Assembly: GCF_963674925.1 (NCBI RefSeq)
Contig: NZ_OY771649.1
Span: 682,001-746,000 of the forward strand
DNA: 64,000 nt
From: an uncultured Draconibacterium sp.
GTDB lineage: Bacteria > Bacteroidota > Bacteroidia > Bacteroidales > Prolixibacteraceae
Direction: 5' to 3'
Shown here: positions 45,261-53,540 of the stretch, piece after piece
Layout of the letters: each line of letters begins with the position of its first letter
Position numbering within the stretch: position 1 is the first letter of the stretch
The notes under the pieces: generated by a model
Told to the model about the DNA's origin: nothing
Database searches by the model: none
What the model saw: the letters and a program-made list of their open reading frames with translations, nothing else
Position numbers and translations under genes: made by a program

Positions 45261-45288
45261 ATGATAAAATTTTGCAATAGTACCGGGT

Positions 45289-46161
45289 TTAGTTAAACCA
45301 GGCGTCGATCATTGCTTTGTTCGCATCGTAATATTGTTGGGCACCATCTTCCTCGCCAAGATCGGTAATTTTACCCATAAGGTCGTAAAGTTGAGCTTCT
45401 TCAAGGTTGAAGTTTTTAAAGAAAGTACCAGCTTTTGGCATATCCTCTGCAAAACCTCTTCGCGAAATAATTGCACAAACATCTTTTGGATAAACACCTT
45501 TTGGATCTTCCAGGTATTTCAGATCGTTTTTCGCCCATTTAAAGTGTGGTTTCCAGCCGGTAATAACAATCCACTCATTGTTTTTAATTGCTTTTTCAAG
45601 ACTGGCAACCATTGCCGGTCCACTCGATGTAATTTGCTCGAAATCCAGACCGTATTCTTCAATAGCTTTCTCTGTGTTGGCATGAATACCGGCACCACTT
45701 CCAATTCCGATTATCTCGCCATCAAACTTGTCTTTGTTGGCATTCAGTTCTTCAATAGAGTTAATGCTTACATATGAAGGAACCACCAGCCCCGTGGTAC
45801 CATTACTAAACGATTCGCCAAGTTTTACGAGTTTATCACCATAATCGGCCCAATAATCTTTGTGGGTATTGGGTAACCAGGCATCCATAAATATATCTCC
45901 TTTTGAATCATCTTTCGACAATTCGCCATAAATCAGTCCCGGTTCAAGGTTGGTTAATTCTACATCAAAACCATTGGCTTCAAGTGCCACCTTTGCAAGG
46001 TGCGTAAAAGCAATGCCTTCAGCCCAGTTGGGGTAAAGAATACTTACTTCTTTCTTTTGTTCGTCACTCGATTTTTTCGATCCGCTGTTTGAGCATGATG
46101 TAATTGCAAACAGTAAAGTTGCAGCTACAAACAGGGTTCCTAATTTTTTAACGTTCAGCAT
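45289..46161 (-). CDS. opuAC: Glycine-betaine-type ABC transporter substrate-binding lipoprotein
   Basis: 290 residues. A lipobox ends LLFAITSC with acylated C23. The mature domain is the OpuAC/ProX type: LYPNWAEGIAFTHLAKVALEANGFDVELT, GDIFMDAWLPNTHKDYW, and ITGWKPHFKWAKNDLKYLEDP; the tryptophans at these places form the quaternary-amine cage in relatives. It delivers betaine or a related compatible solute to the permease encoded just upstream in the operon (25-bp gap). Confidence 0.93.
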   Translation of the reverse strand: MLNVKKLGTLFVAATLLFAITSCSNSGSKKSSDEQKKEVSILYPNWAEGIAFTHLAKVALEANGFDVELTNLEPGLIYGELSKDDSKGDIFMDAWLPNTHKDYWADYGDKLVKLGESFSNGTTGLVVPSYVSINSIEELNANKDKFDGEIIGIGSGAGIHANTEKAIEEYGLDFEQITSSGPAMVASLEKAIKNNEWIVITGWKPHFKWAKNDLKYLEDPKGVYPKDVCAIISRRGFAEDMPKAGTFFKNFNLEEAQLYDLMGKITDLGEEDGAQQYYDANKAMIDAWFN

Positions 46162-46186
46162 AATATAATTTTTTAAGATTTATAAT

Positions 46187-47047
46187 TTATTTTTTAGCAA
46201 CTGCTTGCGTAATACGGTCTAAAATGATTGCCAGTATCACTATACCAAGTCCTGATTCGAAACCTTTGGCAATGTCGTTTTGCTGAATTCCCTGGTAAAC
46301 AATACTACCTAAACCTTTAGCACCTACCATCGATGCAATAACAACCATCGACAGAGCCAATAGAATTACCTGGTTTATACCGGCCAGAATTGTTGTTTTT
46401 GCCAGGGGCAACTGTATTTTAAACAGAATTTGTTTATCGGTTGCTCCGAAAGCATGACCGGCCTCAATAACATCGGCGGGCACATTCCTGATTCCCAAAC
46501 TTGTTAAACGTACAGCCGGTGGCAACGAGAAAATAACCGTTGCGATGACACCCGGCGTATTTCCAACACTAAAGAAGAAAATTGCAGGAATAAGGTAAAC
46601 GAATGCCGGCATGGTTTGCATTAAGTCGAGAATTGGCCGGATAATTGCATTAGCCGTGTTGCTGCGTGCAGCCCAAATTCCCAGTGGGATTCCAAGAAGT
46701 AGTGCAATAATGGTAGCCACGATAACCAGTGTTGTTGTTTGAATGGCTTCTTTCCAGTAGCCCATCGCCCAAATCAGCAAAAGACCAAAAACAACAAACA
46801 GGGCTAAACCAGCACCTTTTTTGAAACCTTCCTTTTTAAAAGCCAGTTTTCCTGCGTTGGCATAGTAGGCACCAAAAGTAACAAGGGCAATAATTACGAT
46901 GAAAGGAATGGCCAGAAACGTGTCGTTTAAGAAGTCTACTGTCCATGAAATTACATCATCGATAGCTCCCCAAAGACCGGAAAGGCTTTCTTCCAGTACA
47001 TTAATTCCCTGTTCAATATATTTCCCGAGGTCTATTAACTTATCCAT
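46187..47047 (-). CDS. opuAB: Glycine-betaine-type ABC transporter permease
   Basis: 286 residues, about seven membrane segments. The binding-protein-dependent transport signature lies in ATKTxxFGATDKQILFKIQLPLAKTTILAGINQVILLALSMV (EAA-loop region, here DVIEAGHAFGATDKQIL). The N-terminal amphipathic part and the long first loop match ProW/OpuAB. It starts 1 bp after the ATPase gene ends, so the two are translationally coupled. Confidence 0.93.
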   Translation of the reverse strand: MDKLIDLGKYIEQGINVLEESLSGLWGAIDDVISWTVDFLNDTFLAIPFIVIIALVTFGAYYANAGKLAFKKEGFKKGAGLALFVVFGLLLIWAMGYWKEAIQTTTLVIVATIIALLLGIPLGIWAARSNTANAIIRPILDLMQTMPAFVYLIPAIFFFSVGNTPGVIATVIFSLPPAVRLTSLGIRNVPADVIEAGHAFGATDKQILFKIQLPLAKTTILAGINQVILLALSMVVIASMVGAKGLGSIVYQGIQQNDIAKGFESGLGIVILAIILDRITQAVAKK

Positions 47048-47048
47048 A

Positions 47049-48293
47049 CTATAATTCGTTAGCTTGTTCTTTTAATTTAATCACTTCTTTTTTCTCGAAG
47101 CGTGTAGCCTCAATAATCAACGAGGTTTGTGTCACGAGGCCGAGAAATTTCCCTGTTTCTTCTTCAATTACCGCAAGCGGGTGCCTTATACCGGTAATCA
47201 GTGGTAGCATTTCTTCAACAGTATAGTGCTTGTAAACACTTGGTACGTTTGTGTTTATTGCTTTTTCTAACGACTTTTCCTGCTCCTTTTCCAGTTCAAG
47301 AACATCCTGCAACCAAACATGCCCCAGGAATTTTTTGTGTTCATCAACTACCGGCAATTGGTCAACAGCGATAGAACGCATTTTACGAACAGCACCTTTT
47401 GGCCCGTCTTTGTGAATTTCCAGGGCGGTATGCTTTTTAAACATTAAGGTTTCTGCGGTAATAATCGTTTTCCGGTCTACTTTTTCCACAAAAGCCTCAA
47501 CATATTCACTGGCCGGGTTCGTAAGAATATCCTCAGCAGTACCAATTTGTTCCACCACACCATCTTTCATAATGGCAATGCGGTCGCCAATTTTAATGGC
47601 CTCGTCGAGGTCGTGCGTAATAGAAACAATTGTTTTGTGCAGTTTATCCTGTATCTCCAGCAACTCGTCCTGCATATCTGATTTAATCAGCGGGTCGAGT
47701 GCCGAGAACGCTTCGTCCATTAGCAAAACCTCCGGATCGTTGGCAAGCGCACGGGCCAAACCAACACGCTGCTGCATCCCTCCCGACAATTCAGCCGGAT
47801 ATTGCGCTTCGTAACCTTTTAAACCAACGGTTTCGAGTGCTGTTTTCGCTCTTGCATCGCGATCTTCTTTGCTTTCACCGCGAAGTTCCAAACCAAAACC
47901 TGCATTCTCCAGAATGGTACGGTGGGGAAGTAGTCCAAATTTTTGGAATACCATACTCATTTCTGTTCTGCGTGTTTCCAGTAATTCTTTATTGGTTTCG
48001 CGTGTTATGTCGTGATCATCGAAAATTACTTTCCCTGCCGTTGGCTCGTTTAAGCGGTTTAGGCAGCGAATTAAAGTCGATTTTCCACTTCCTGAAAGTC
48101 CCATGATCACAAAAACTTCCCCTTCTTTTATTTCGAAACTGGCACGATTAACACCAATGGTGCACTTCGTTCTTTTCAGGATCTCTTCCTTTGAAACACC
48201 TTGTTCCAATAACTTCAGTGCTTCTTGTTTACGTTTGCCGAAGATCAGTGTCAGGTCTTCAACCTTAATTTTTGTTTTTCTATTATCCGACAT
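47049..48293 (-). CDS. opuAA: Glycine-betaine-type ABC transporter ATP-binding protein with CBS domains
   Basis: 414 residues. The nucleotide-binding domain has Walker A GLSGSGKST, signature LSGGMQQRVGLARAL and Walker B VLLMDEAFSALDP. Residues about 275-405 form two CBS domains (AVDQLPVVDEHKKFLGHV; GIRHPLAVIEEETGKFLGLV), which in OpuA gate transport in response to ionic strength or nucleotides. It follows the porin gene after 11 bp. Confidence 0.95.
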   Translation of the reverse strand: MSDNRKTKIKVEDLTLIFGKRKQEALKLLEQGVSKEEILKRTKCTIGVNRASFEIKEGEVFVIMGLSGSGKSTLIRCLNRLNEPTAGKVIFDDHDITRETNKELLETRRTEMSMVFQKFGLLPHRTILENAGFGLELRGESKEDRDARAKTALETVGLKGYEAQYPAELSGGMQQRVGLARALANDPEVLLMDEAFSALDPLIKSDMQDELLEIQDKLHKTIVSITHDLDEAIKIGDRIAIMKDGVVEQIGTAEDILTNPASEYVEAFVEKVDRKTIITAETLMFKKHTALEIHKDGPKGAVRKMRSIAVDQLPVVDEHKKFLGHVWLQDVLELEKEQEKSLEKAINTNVPSVYKHYTVEEMLPLITGIRHPLAVIEEETGKFLGLVTQTSLIIEATRFEKKEVIKLKEQANEL

Positions 48294-48304
48294 GATTAAT
48301 TCTA

Positions 48305-49453
48305 TTAAAAATAGTATCCAATGTTAATATTGAAACGTGTTTCCCATTCTGCATCAGGTGTTCCGGCTGCCAGTCCATTTGTCCATGCCGGCCCAATCCA
48401 CGGATGATCTTTTCCCTGGGCCAGATCAACATAGGTATAAACGTTTCCGGCTGATACCAAAACTCCGGTAATATTCATAAAACTGTCTTCAAACGAATCA
48501 TTGGCCTTGTCCATGTAACCAAAATCATTATAAAACTGGAGGTTTGAAATTGGCCCCCATTCAACCGGAACAGAGTACGCAGGTCCAATGGTGTACGTTG
48601 TTGCTTCAGAAGCCACCAGGTAAGGCGCACCGTAAGCTGTCATTGCCAACCCTTCGCTATCCTGATCGGCAGGATTTTCCGGGTTCATTTTGTATTTCGT
48701 AGCCTGAACTTTTAAATTGAAGTTTCCGGCATTTAACTCGTAATGTGCTGCAAAAGCATAGCTGTCGCCTGTTTTCTCGGTGTCGAGGTTGTAAAGCCCG
48801 CCATACTGTGCCGATACTCCCAACATGTGATTACTGTTACCCGACGAGAATTTTCTGGCCACCTTCAGGTTTACCTGGTTTACTTCTTTATTTCTGTATA
48901 AACCATCGGCTGATGAACTAACATCGTACGAGTAGCGACTGTCTGAAACATCGGAACTACTGCCAAAACGAAGTTCTTCGGCATTTTTAAAGAATGCAAT
49001 GGCATACAACCAATTCTCGTCGTTGTGGGTGTATTTTATTCCCATGTCGTGGTCGTCTTCTAATCCAACATAATAGTTAATACCAAAAAACCAGTTGTGC
49101 GAATTGTATTGGGTAATTCCAAAAGGCACTTGTGTTAAACCAATTTGAAGGTTGTTTTCAGGACTGAAATCGTAACCAACCCAACCTTGTTTTAACATGC
49201 CTCCGCCAAAACCTTCGGAATAAAGCCGGTATTCAGCATTTAGTTTTACTCCTTTGTACTTTGCTTTCGCATTCACTCTGAAAACATCATAACCAAAATC
49301 GCCACCACGTTTTTTCTGACCTTCTTTCCAGGAAGAGAGGTTGTAATTAAAACGAAGTGCTCCACCAATTTGAACCTCAGGTTTTTCCTGTGCAAACAAA
49401 TTAATAGTAAAAAATAAGAAAATGAAAAATAATGAACTAAATTTTCGTAACAT
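48305..49453 (-). CDS. Outer-membrane porin, first gene of the betaine transporter operon
   Basis: 382 residues with a signal peptide (about 1-21, INLFAQ). The mature sequence is a porin-like barrel: alternating strands with many Tyr and Trp, QIGGALRFNYNLSSW at the start, VPFGITQYNSHNWFFGINYY in the middle and RFNINIGYYF at the end with the C-terminal aromatic. It is in the same operon as the three ABC genes and precedes them, so it is a plausible outer-membrane route for their substrate. The 776-bp gap upstream of it should hold the operon promoter. Confidence 0.82.
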   Translation of the reverse strand: MLRKFSSLFFIFLFFTINLFAQEKPEVQIGGALRFNYNLSSWKEGQKKRGGDFGYDVFRVNAKAKYKGVKLNAEYRLYSEGFGGGMLKQGWVGYDFSPENNLQIGLTQVPFGITQYNSHNWFFGINYYVGLEDDHDMGIKYTHNDENWLYAIAFFKNAEELRFGSSSDVSDSRYSYDVSSSADGLYRNKEVNQVNLKVARKFSSGNSNHMLGVSAQYGGLYNLDTEKTGDSYAFAAHYELNAGNFNLKVQATKYKMNPENPADQDSEGLAMTAYGAPYLVASEATTYTIGPAYSVPVEWGPISNLQFYNDFGYMDKANDSFEDSFMNITGVLVSAGNVYTYVDLAQGKDHPWIGPAWTNGLAAGTPDAEWETRFNINIGYYF

Positions 49454-50229
49454 ATAAATTAGTTTAGTGAAAAAAATCGGTAATACAGGGGAGGGGGAAG
49501 AAGAATATTAGAGTAGGGTTACAGGTGGCACATACCTGTCGGACCGCATCTTATAAGCCATTTTGATGGCCATAAATGCCCGCTGATTATTTAGTTTGTA
49601 TGTTTTAATACGCCTTTTAATCATGCCCGGCAAAAGTATGGTTATAAATTGTAATAGCTTGTACTTTATTGCGATCCACCTGCTGACATAATGAATTGTT
49701 AACATCATTTCTGTACGAACATTTATAAGACAAATCGAGAATCAGAATAAAATACGTGCGTATTACTGTTTTGTAGGAACAGATTTAAAATTCAGTAATA
49801 ATGGTATTTTTAGTTACTCAACAATAAGTTGGCTTTCATTTTCTTCCTGAAATTACATATTCCAGATTCAATTATGTTTCTATAGAAAGCAACAACTAAA
49901 AAAGCTATTTGTTTCGCATCAACTTTTCCTACAGTATCTATGGATTAACGAATAATGATTTATAAACAAATCGGAATAAACTGATCTGTTGCATCATAAT
50001 TAATGTTGATGCAACATATTTTATAGGTCCTCACGAAACTTCATATTGATTGGCGCATAAGTTATTTGCGCTGCATCGGCGTTTGTCGGAACTTTACATC
50101 AACAAAATCGATACAAAATGTTACGTTATTTTCGACACATACAAGGTTGATTATAAATAAAGCAATTTCAGAAATGGATATTTTGAGCGATGAAATAGCC
50201 AAAGAATTAAATTATAAAAACCAGAAATC
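49454..50229. other. Intergenic region with one clear inverted repeat
   Basis: TGTTGCATCA (49987-49996) and TGATGCAACA (50007-50016) are perfect 10-bp arms around a 10-nt loop; a second dyad, GCGCA...TGCGC, lies near 50055-50072. A 66-codon ORF (49508-49708, minus) is not supported by any feature. Nothing else was recognised. Confidence 0.45.
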
Positions 50230-50439
50230 ATGAAAACAAAAAACAAAACTAAGAAGGAAAACGAAAACAAAAGTTCATGGATAACCGGAGGAACAACCAT
50301 GATGGGATTAGGAGTAGGATTTATCCTGCTAAAATATTCAGTAATGTATTTTCTTGCAGCTCTGTTGGTCGGGATTGCTGTGGGACTGGTGGTTACACCT
50401 TTTTTACCCGTAAATAAGTTAAATAAAAGTGTGAAGTAA
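50230..50439 (+). CDS. Small membrane protein of unknown function
   Basis: 69 residues: a charged Lys/Glu/Asn head (about 1-15), two hydrophobic segments (about 22-44 and 46-60) separated by KYSVMYF, and a short basic tail. It is accepted because it has an ATG, is followed 2 bp later by the serine-hydrolase gene and shows a coherent membrane topology. No family is recognised. Confidence 0.6.
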   Translation: MKTKNKTKKENENKSSWITGGTTMMGLGVGFILLKYSVMYFLAALLVGIAVGLVVTPFLPVNKLNKSVK

Positions 50440-50441
50440 TC

Positions 50442-51614
50442 ATGAAAACACAAATACAAGTAACAGGTATAGCCATCTTATTTTTTATTCTGGCAGCTGC
50501 CAGCTGTAACAGTACAAGTAAAAACTACAATTACCAGGTTCCGGAACAAACAAACGATGGGCTACAAGTTGCAGCTCTGGAAATATCAGGTATTGATTCA
50601 ACACTGATAATTGGTGCTGCAGAACGGATTGAGAAAGGGAAATACGGAGAAATTCATTCGATGCTGATATACAAAAATGATAAGTTGGTTTTCGAAGATT
50701 ATTTTGAGGGACATAAATACCAATGGGATGCTCCGGGGCATAAAGGAGATTTTATAACCTGGGATGCAACTACACCACACGTGCTGCAATCGGCCACTAA
50801 AAGTTTTGTATCGATGTGTTTTGGCATTGCCATTGAAAAGGGATTTATTAAAAGTATTGAGCAGTCGATTTTTGATTACCTGCCTGATTACCAAAACTAC
50901 AATGCTGACAACAAAGACTATGTTACGATAAAAACCTTGTTAACCATGACATCGGGCTTTCAATGGGATGAATGGAGCTCTGCATTGAGCAGTACTCAAA
51001 ATGATGCTATCGGCATTTATTTTTCCGATAAAGATCCTGTTGAATTTGTATTACAGCGCCCGTTGATTGCTGTTCCCGGAACACATTTTACCTATTCAGG
51101 GGGCGACATGCAAATTCTGGGAGAAATTCTAATGAATGCAACCGGAATGAATATCGACGAATTTTCGGAGAAGTATTTATTCGGGCCACTTGGAATTGAA
51201 TCAAATGACTGGTGGTTAAGATACGACACAGGCGAAATCAGTACCGGCGGAGGTTTAAAACTCACACCGCGGGACATGCTAAAAGTTGGCGTACTGTTTT
51301 TAAACGATGGCGTTTGGAGTGGTCGGCGGATTATTTCAAAAGAGTGGGTTGATAAATGTGGACATCCGTTTGGGCCGAATTATGGCATTAAAATTCCGGG
51401 AGAAGATTTGGGAACTGTGGGATACGGATACACGTGGTGGACCAAACAATACGAAGAATATGGACGCATGTACTGCGCTCTTGGCTGGGGTGGACAGAAA
51501 ATTATGGTTTTCCCGGATTTAAATGCAGTTATTGTGTTTACCGGTGCGAACTTCAAATCGAAGGTGAAGCAGAATCGTATTTTGGAGAAATACATTTTGC
51601 CAGCGATTAAATAA
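50442..51614 (+). CDS. Serine hydrolase of the beta-lactamase/class C PBP family
   Basis: 390 residues, a probable lipoprotein (lipobox ...LAAASC, C22). The SxxK motif is SATK (S117, K120), a Tyr motif YSG replaces YxN, and the C-terminal GWGGQ replaces KTG. These substitutions are usual for esterase- or peptidase-like members rather than true beta-lactamases. The substrate is unknown. It shares a transcript with the 69-residue membrane protein. Confidence 0.85.
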   Translation: MKTQIQVTGIAILFFILAAASCNSTSKNYNYQVPEQTNDGLQVAALEISGIDSTLIIGAAERIEKGKYGEIHSMLIYKNDKLVFEDYFEGHKYQWDAPGHKGDFITWDATTPHVLQSATKSFVSMCFGIAIEKGFIKSIEQSIFDYLPDYQNYNADNKDYVTIKTLLTMTSGFQWDEWSSALSSTQNDAIGIYFSDKDPVEFVLQRPLIAVPGTHFTYSGGDMQILGEILMNATGMNIDEFSEKYLFGPLGIESNDWWLRYDTGEISTGGGLKLTPRDMLKVGVLFLNDGVWSGRRIISKEWVDKCGHPFGPNYGIKIPGEDLGTVGYGYTWWTKQYEEYGRMYCALGWGGQKIMVFPDLNAVIVFTGANFKSKVKQNRILEKYILPAIK

Positions 51615-51649
51615 GGAATATTAATAAAGTTGATTTTGGAAAGGATCAA

Positions 51650-51951
51650 TCCATGAACTAAGAATTCTTAACGCGCTGAGAATTGCGTGAAATGATTTTT
51701 GAGCATAGATAGAATAACAAATTCTCATATTGTGAGATTTTGGGTAGTAAAACTTGTATATGTTTCGACTAATAAGGTAAGTATGAAACATCTATTTGTA
51801 AAATAAGAAGTAAGCAAGGATCTTGTTAAATATTTCAGTTTGATCCATCATTGGCAAATATCCGGCATGATATGCTACACATTATAAAGTCTCTCAGAAA
51901 AACGAAGAAATCGTCAACACTCCATGAACCTAAATTTTAACGCGCAGAATT
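51650..51951. repeat. Imperfect direct repeats about 270 bp apart
   Basis: TCCATGAACTAAGAATTCTT followed by AACGCGCTGAGAATT (51650-51684) and TCCATGAACCTAAATTTTAA followed by CGCGCAGAATT (51921-51951) align with a few gaps. No ORF or transposase lies between. The rest of the 643-bp gap is AT-rich apart from the hairpin at 52068. Confidence 0.5.
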
Positions 51952-52067
51952 TTAAAAACGTTGACTGATACGATTTATTTACCAGAGCGATTAAGCGAAA
52001 GCAAATGAGGAACGGGTGCTGACATATTGATATAGGAAAAACTTTTCGTTAATAATTGGGAAACACT

Positions 52068-52127
52068 TTTACATAAAATCCGAGCCGATATTCAACAGTT
52101 CCTGCCGAATATCTGATTTTATGCAAA
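52068..52127. other. Long hairpin of unknown role
   Basis: TTTACATAAAATC (52068-52080) pairs with GATTTTATGCAAA (52115-52127) with one mismatch; inside, GATATTC (52087-52093) pairs with GAATATC (52107-52113). A GGC-N7-GCC hairpin follows near 52139. No T-run follows and no ORF explains it. Confidence 0.45.
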
Positions 52128-52220
52128 CCAGCAGAGCTGGGCGTAATAAGCCGGGTATTTCAAAATATGATATAAATACGATTGTCCTATAATTGATATT
52201 ATGTTATTTATATGAATGTA

Positions 52221-52248
52221 AAAAAAGGAGAGAATTTCCCTCCTTTTT
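52221..52248 (-). terminator. Terminator of the TPR gene
   Basis: On the minus strand AAAAAGGAG and CTCCTTTTT are perfect arms followed by T residues, 10 bp after the stop codon. Confidence 0.8.
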
Positions 52249-52257
52249 ACGTGTATA

Positions 52258-53433
52258 CTATTGTCCTAGCATTTCAAGAACTTCGTTGTACTTGTCCATA
52301 TTTTTCATACGGTAGTAAAGGTTCTTAAGCGACTCTAATGTCATTTCATCCTCTGGATTTAACTCATGACATTTTTCCATATATGGAAGTGCTTTTTCAA
52401 ACCACACATCAGCTTTTTTCAATTCAGCTTCGTATTTTTCATTTTCGTTAGCCGGAACTGCATTAGCTACTTCAATTTGTTTTACACCTTTATTGTAATA
52501 AAGTGCACCTAAATTGTAATATGCGTTAAAGAATGTTGGATCAACTTCAGACGCTTTTTCATACGCTGCTACTGCACTTTCTTCTTCACCAAATTTTTCA
52601 TATAATGCACCTTTGGCAAAATAATAAGTTACATTGTTTGGATCTTGCTCAATGGCCATATCCAGGTATTTCAATGCTTCTTCGTTTTTACCAATTTTCA
52701 TGTAAAGATCAATCATACTTGTCAATACGTTGTTGTCTTCCGGATATTTCTCAAAACCTTCCTGTACAGCTTTTAACGCATTAACTGTGTCTTGCATTTG
52801 AATGTACGAATCAGAAATTAAAGCGTACGTTCTTGCCCCGTTATAACCATATTTAGCGGCCTCGCCGTAGTATTGAACAGCTTTATTATAATTCTGAGCA
52901 TTGTAAGCAGCCAAACCCGAGTTGAATAAAATTACAGTATCTACTGCATCAGGATTATCCTCTTTTACAACAGGAATATCTTGAATTTCAAGGATTTGCT
53001 CGAATGACTTTAATGCCAGTTCGTAGTCATTGTTATTGAAAGCTTCAACAGCCTGGTTTGTCAGGTCGTTGGTTAACAAGGTCAACTTAATTTTTACACT
53101 TTTCGAGAACTTATCGTTCTCATCCAGTTCGAGTGCTTTTTTGTACGACTCTAACGCAACTGTTAACGGATCATCACTTAAAGCTTTTACATTTGCGTCC
53201 TGACTTGCAAAAATAGCCTGATAAATTTCGCCTCTTACTTCCCATGTTTTTGGCCAGGAAAGAGACTTCTCAGCTTTATCATTTGTAGCATCAGTAGCTT
53301 CTTTGATAGCTTCCAATGCTTGATCTAATTTGCCTGAATCTTTAAGGTTCTGAGCACTTGTTACTTTTCCTTTCTGCGCAAATACTGCTGAAACTGAAAA
53401 AACCAAGGCCAGAAGAATGATAGTTTTTTTCAT
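52258..53433 (-). CDS. Exported TPR-repeat protein
   Basis: 391 residues with a signal peptide (about 1-19, SVSAVFAQ). At least six tetratricopeptide repeats are visible, for example ALKSFEQILEIQ, AVQYYGEAAKYG, ALKYLDMAIEQDPNNVTYYFAKGALYEKFGEEESAV and FNAYYNLGALYYNKG. No enzyme domain is seen. It has its own promoter (53487-53516) although it follows gyrA on the same strand. A scaffold role in the periplasm is inferred from the repeats only. Confidence 0.83.
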   Translation of the reverse strand: MKKTIILLALVFSVSAVFAQKGKVTSAQNLKDSGKLDQALEAIKEATDATNDKAEKSLSWPKTWEVRGEIYQAIFASQDANVKALSDDPLTVALESYKKALELDENDKFSKSVKIKLTLLTNDLTNQAVEAFNNNDYELALKSFEQILEIQDIPVVKEDNPDAVDTVILFNSGLAAYNAQNYNKAVQYYGEAAKYGYNGARTYALISDSYIQMQDTVNALKAVQEGFEKYPEDNNVLTSMIDLYMKIGKNEEALKYLDMAIEQDPNNVTYYFAKGALYEKFGEEESAVAAYEKASEVDPTFFNAYYNLGALYYNKGVKQIEVANAVPANENEKYEAELKKADVWFEKALPYMEKCHELNPEDEMTLESLKNLYYRMKNMDKYNEVLEMLGQ

Positions 53434-53486
53434 TGTTATACTTATTTAAAATTTTAAAATTTCGTTTAATAGCCCTTTACAGGCCA

Positions 53487-53516
53487 CAAAAATATATCTT
53501 TTCAAATTTTATCAAA
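53487..53516 (-). promoter_or_regulatory. Promoter of the TPR gene
   Basis: Read on the minus strand: TTTG (53513-53516), 18-bp spacer, TATTTTTG (53487-53494). It lies between the gyrA stop codon and the TPR start codon. Confidence 0.55.
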
Positions 53517-53540
53517 ATAACAGCAAGAATATTCAATAAT

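Noticed and set aside
49508..49708. A 66-codon minus-strand ORF upstream of the porin gene
   Set aside because: No domain, signal peptide or ribosome-binding site is seen, and base composition gives no support.
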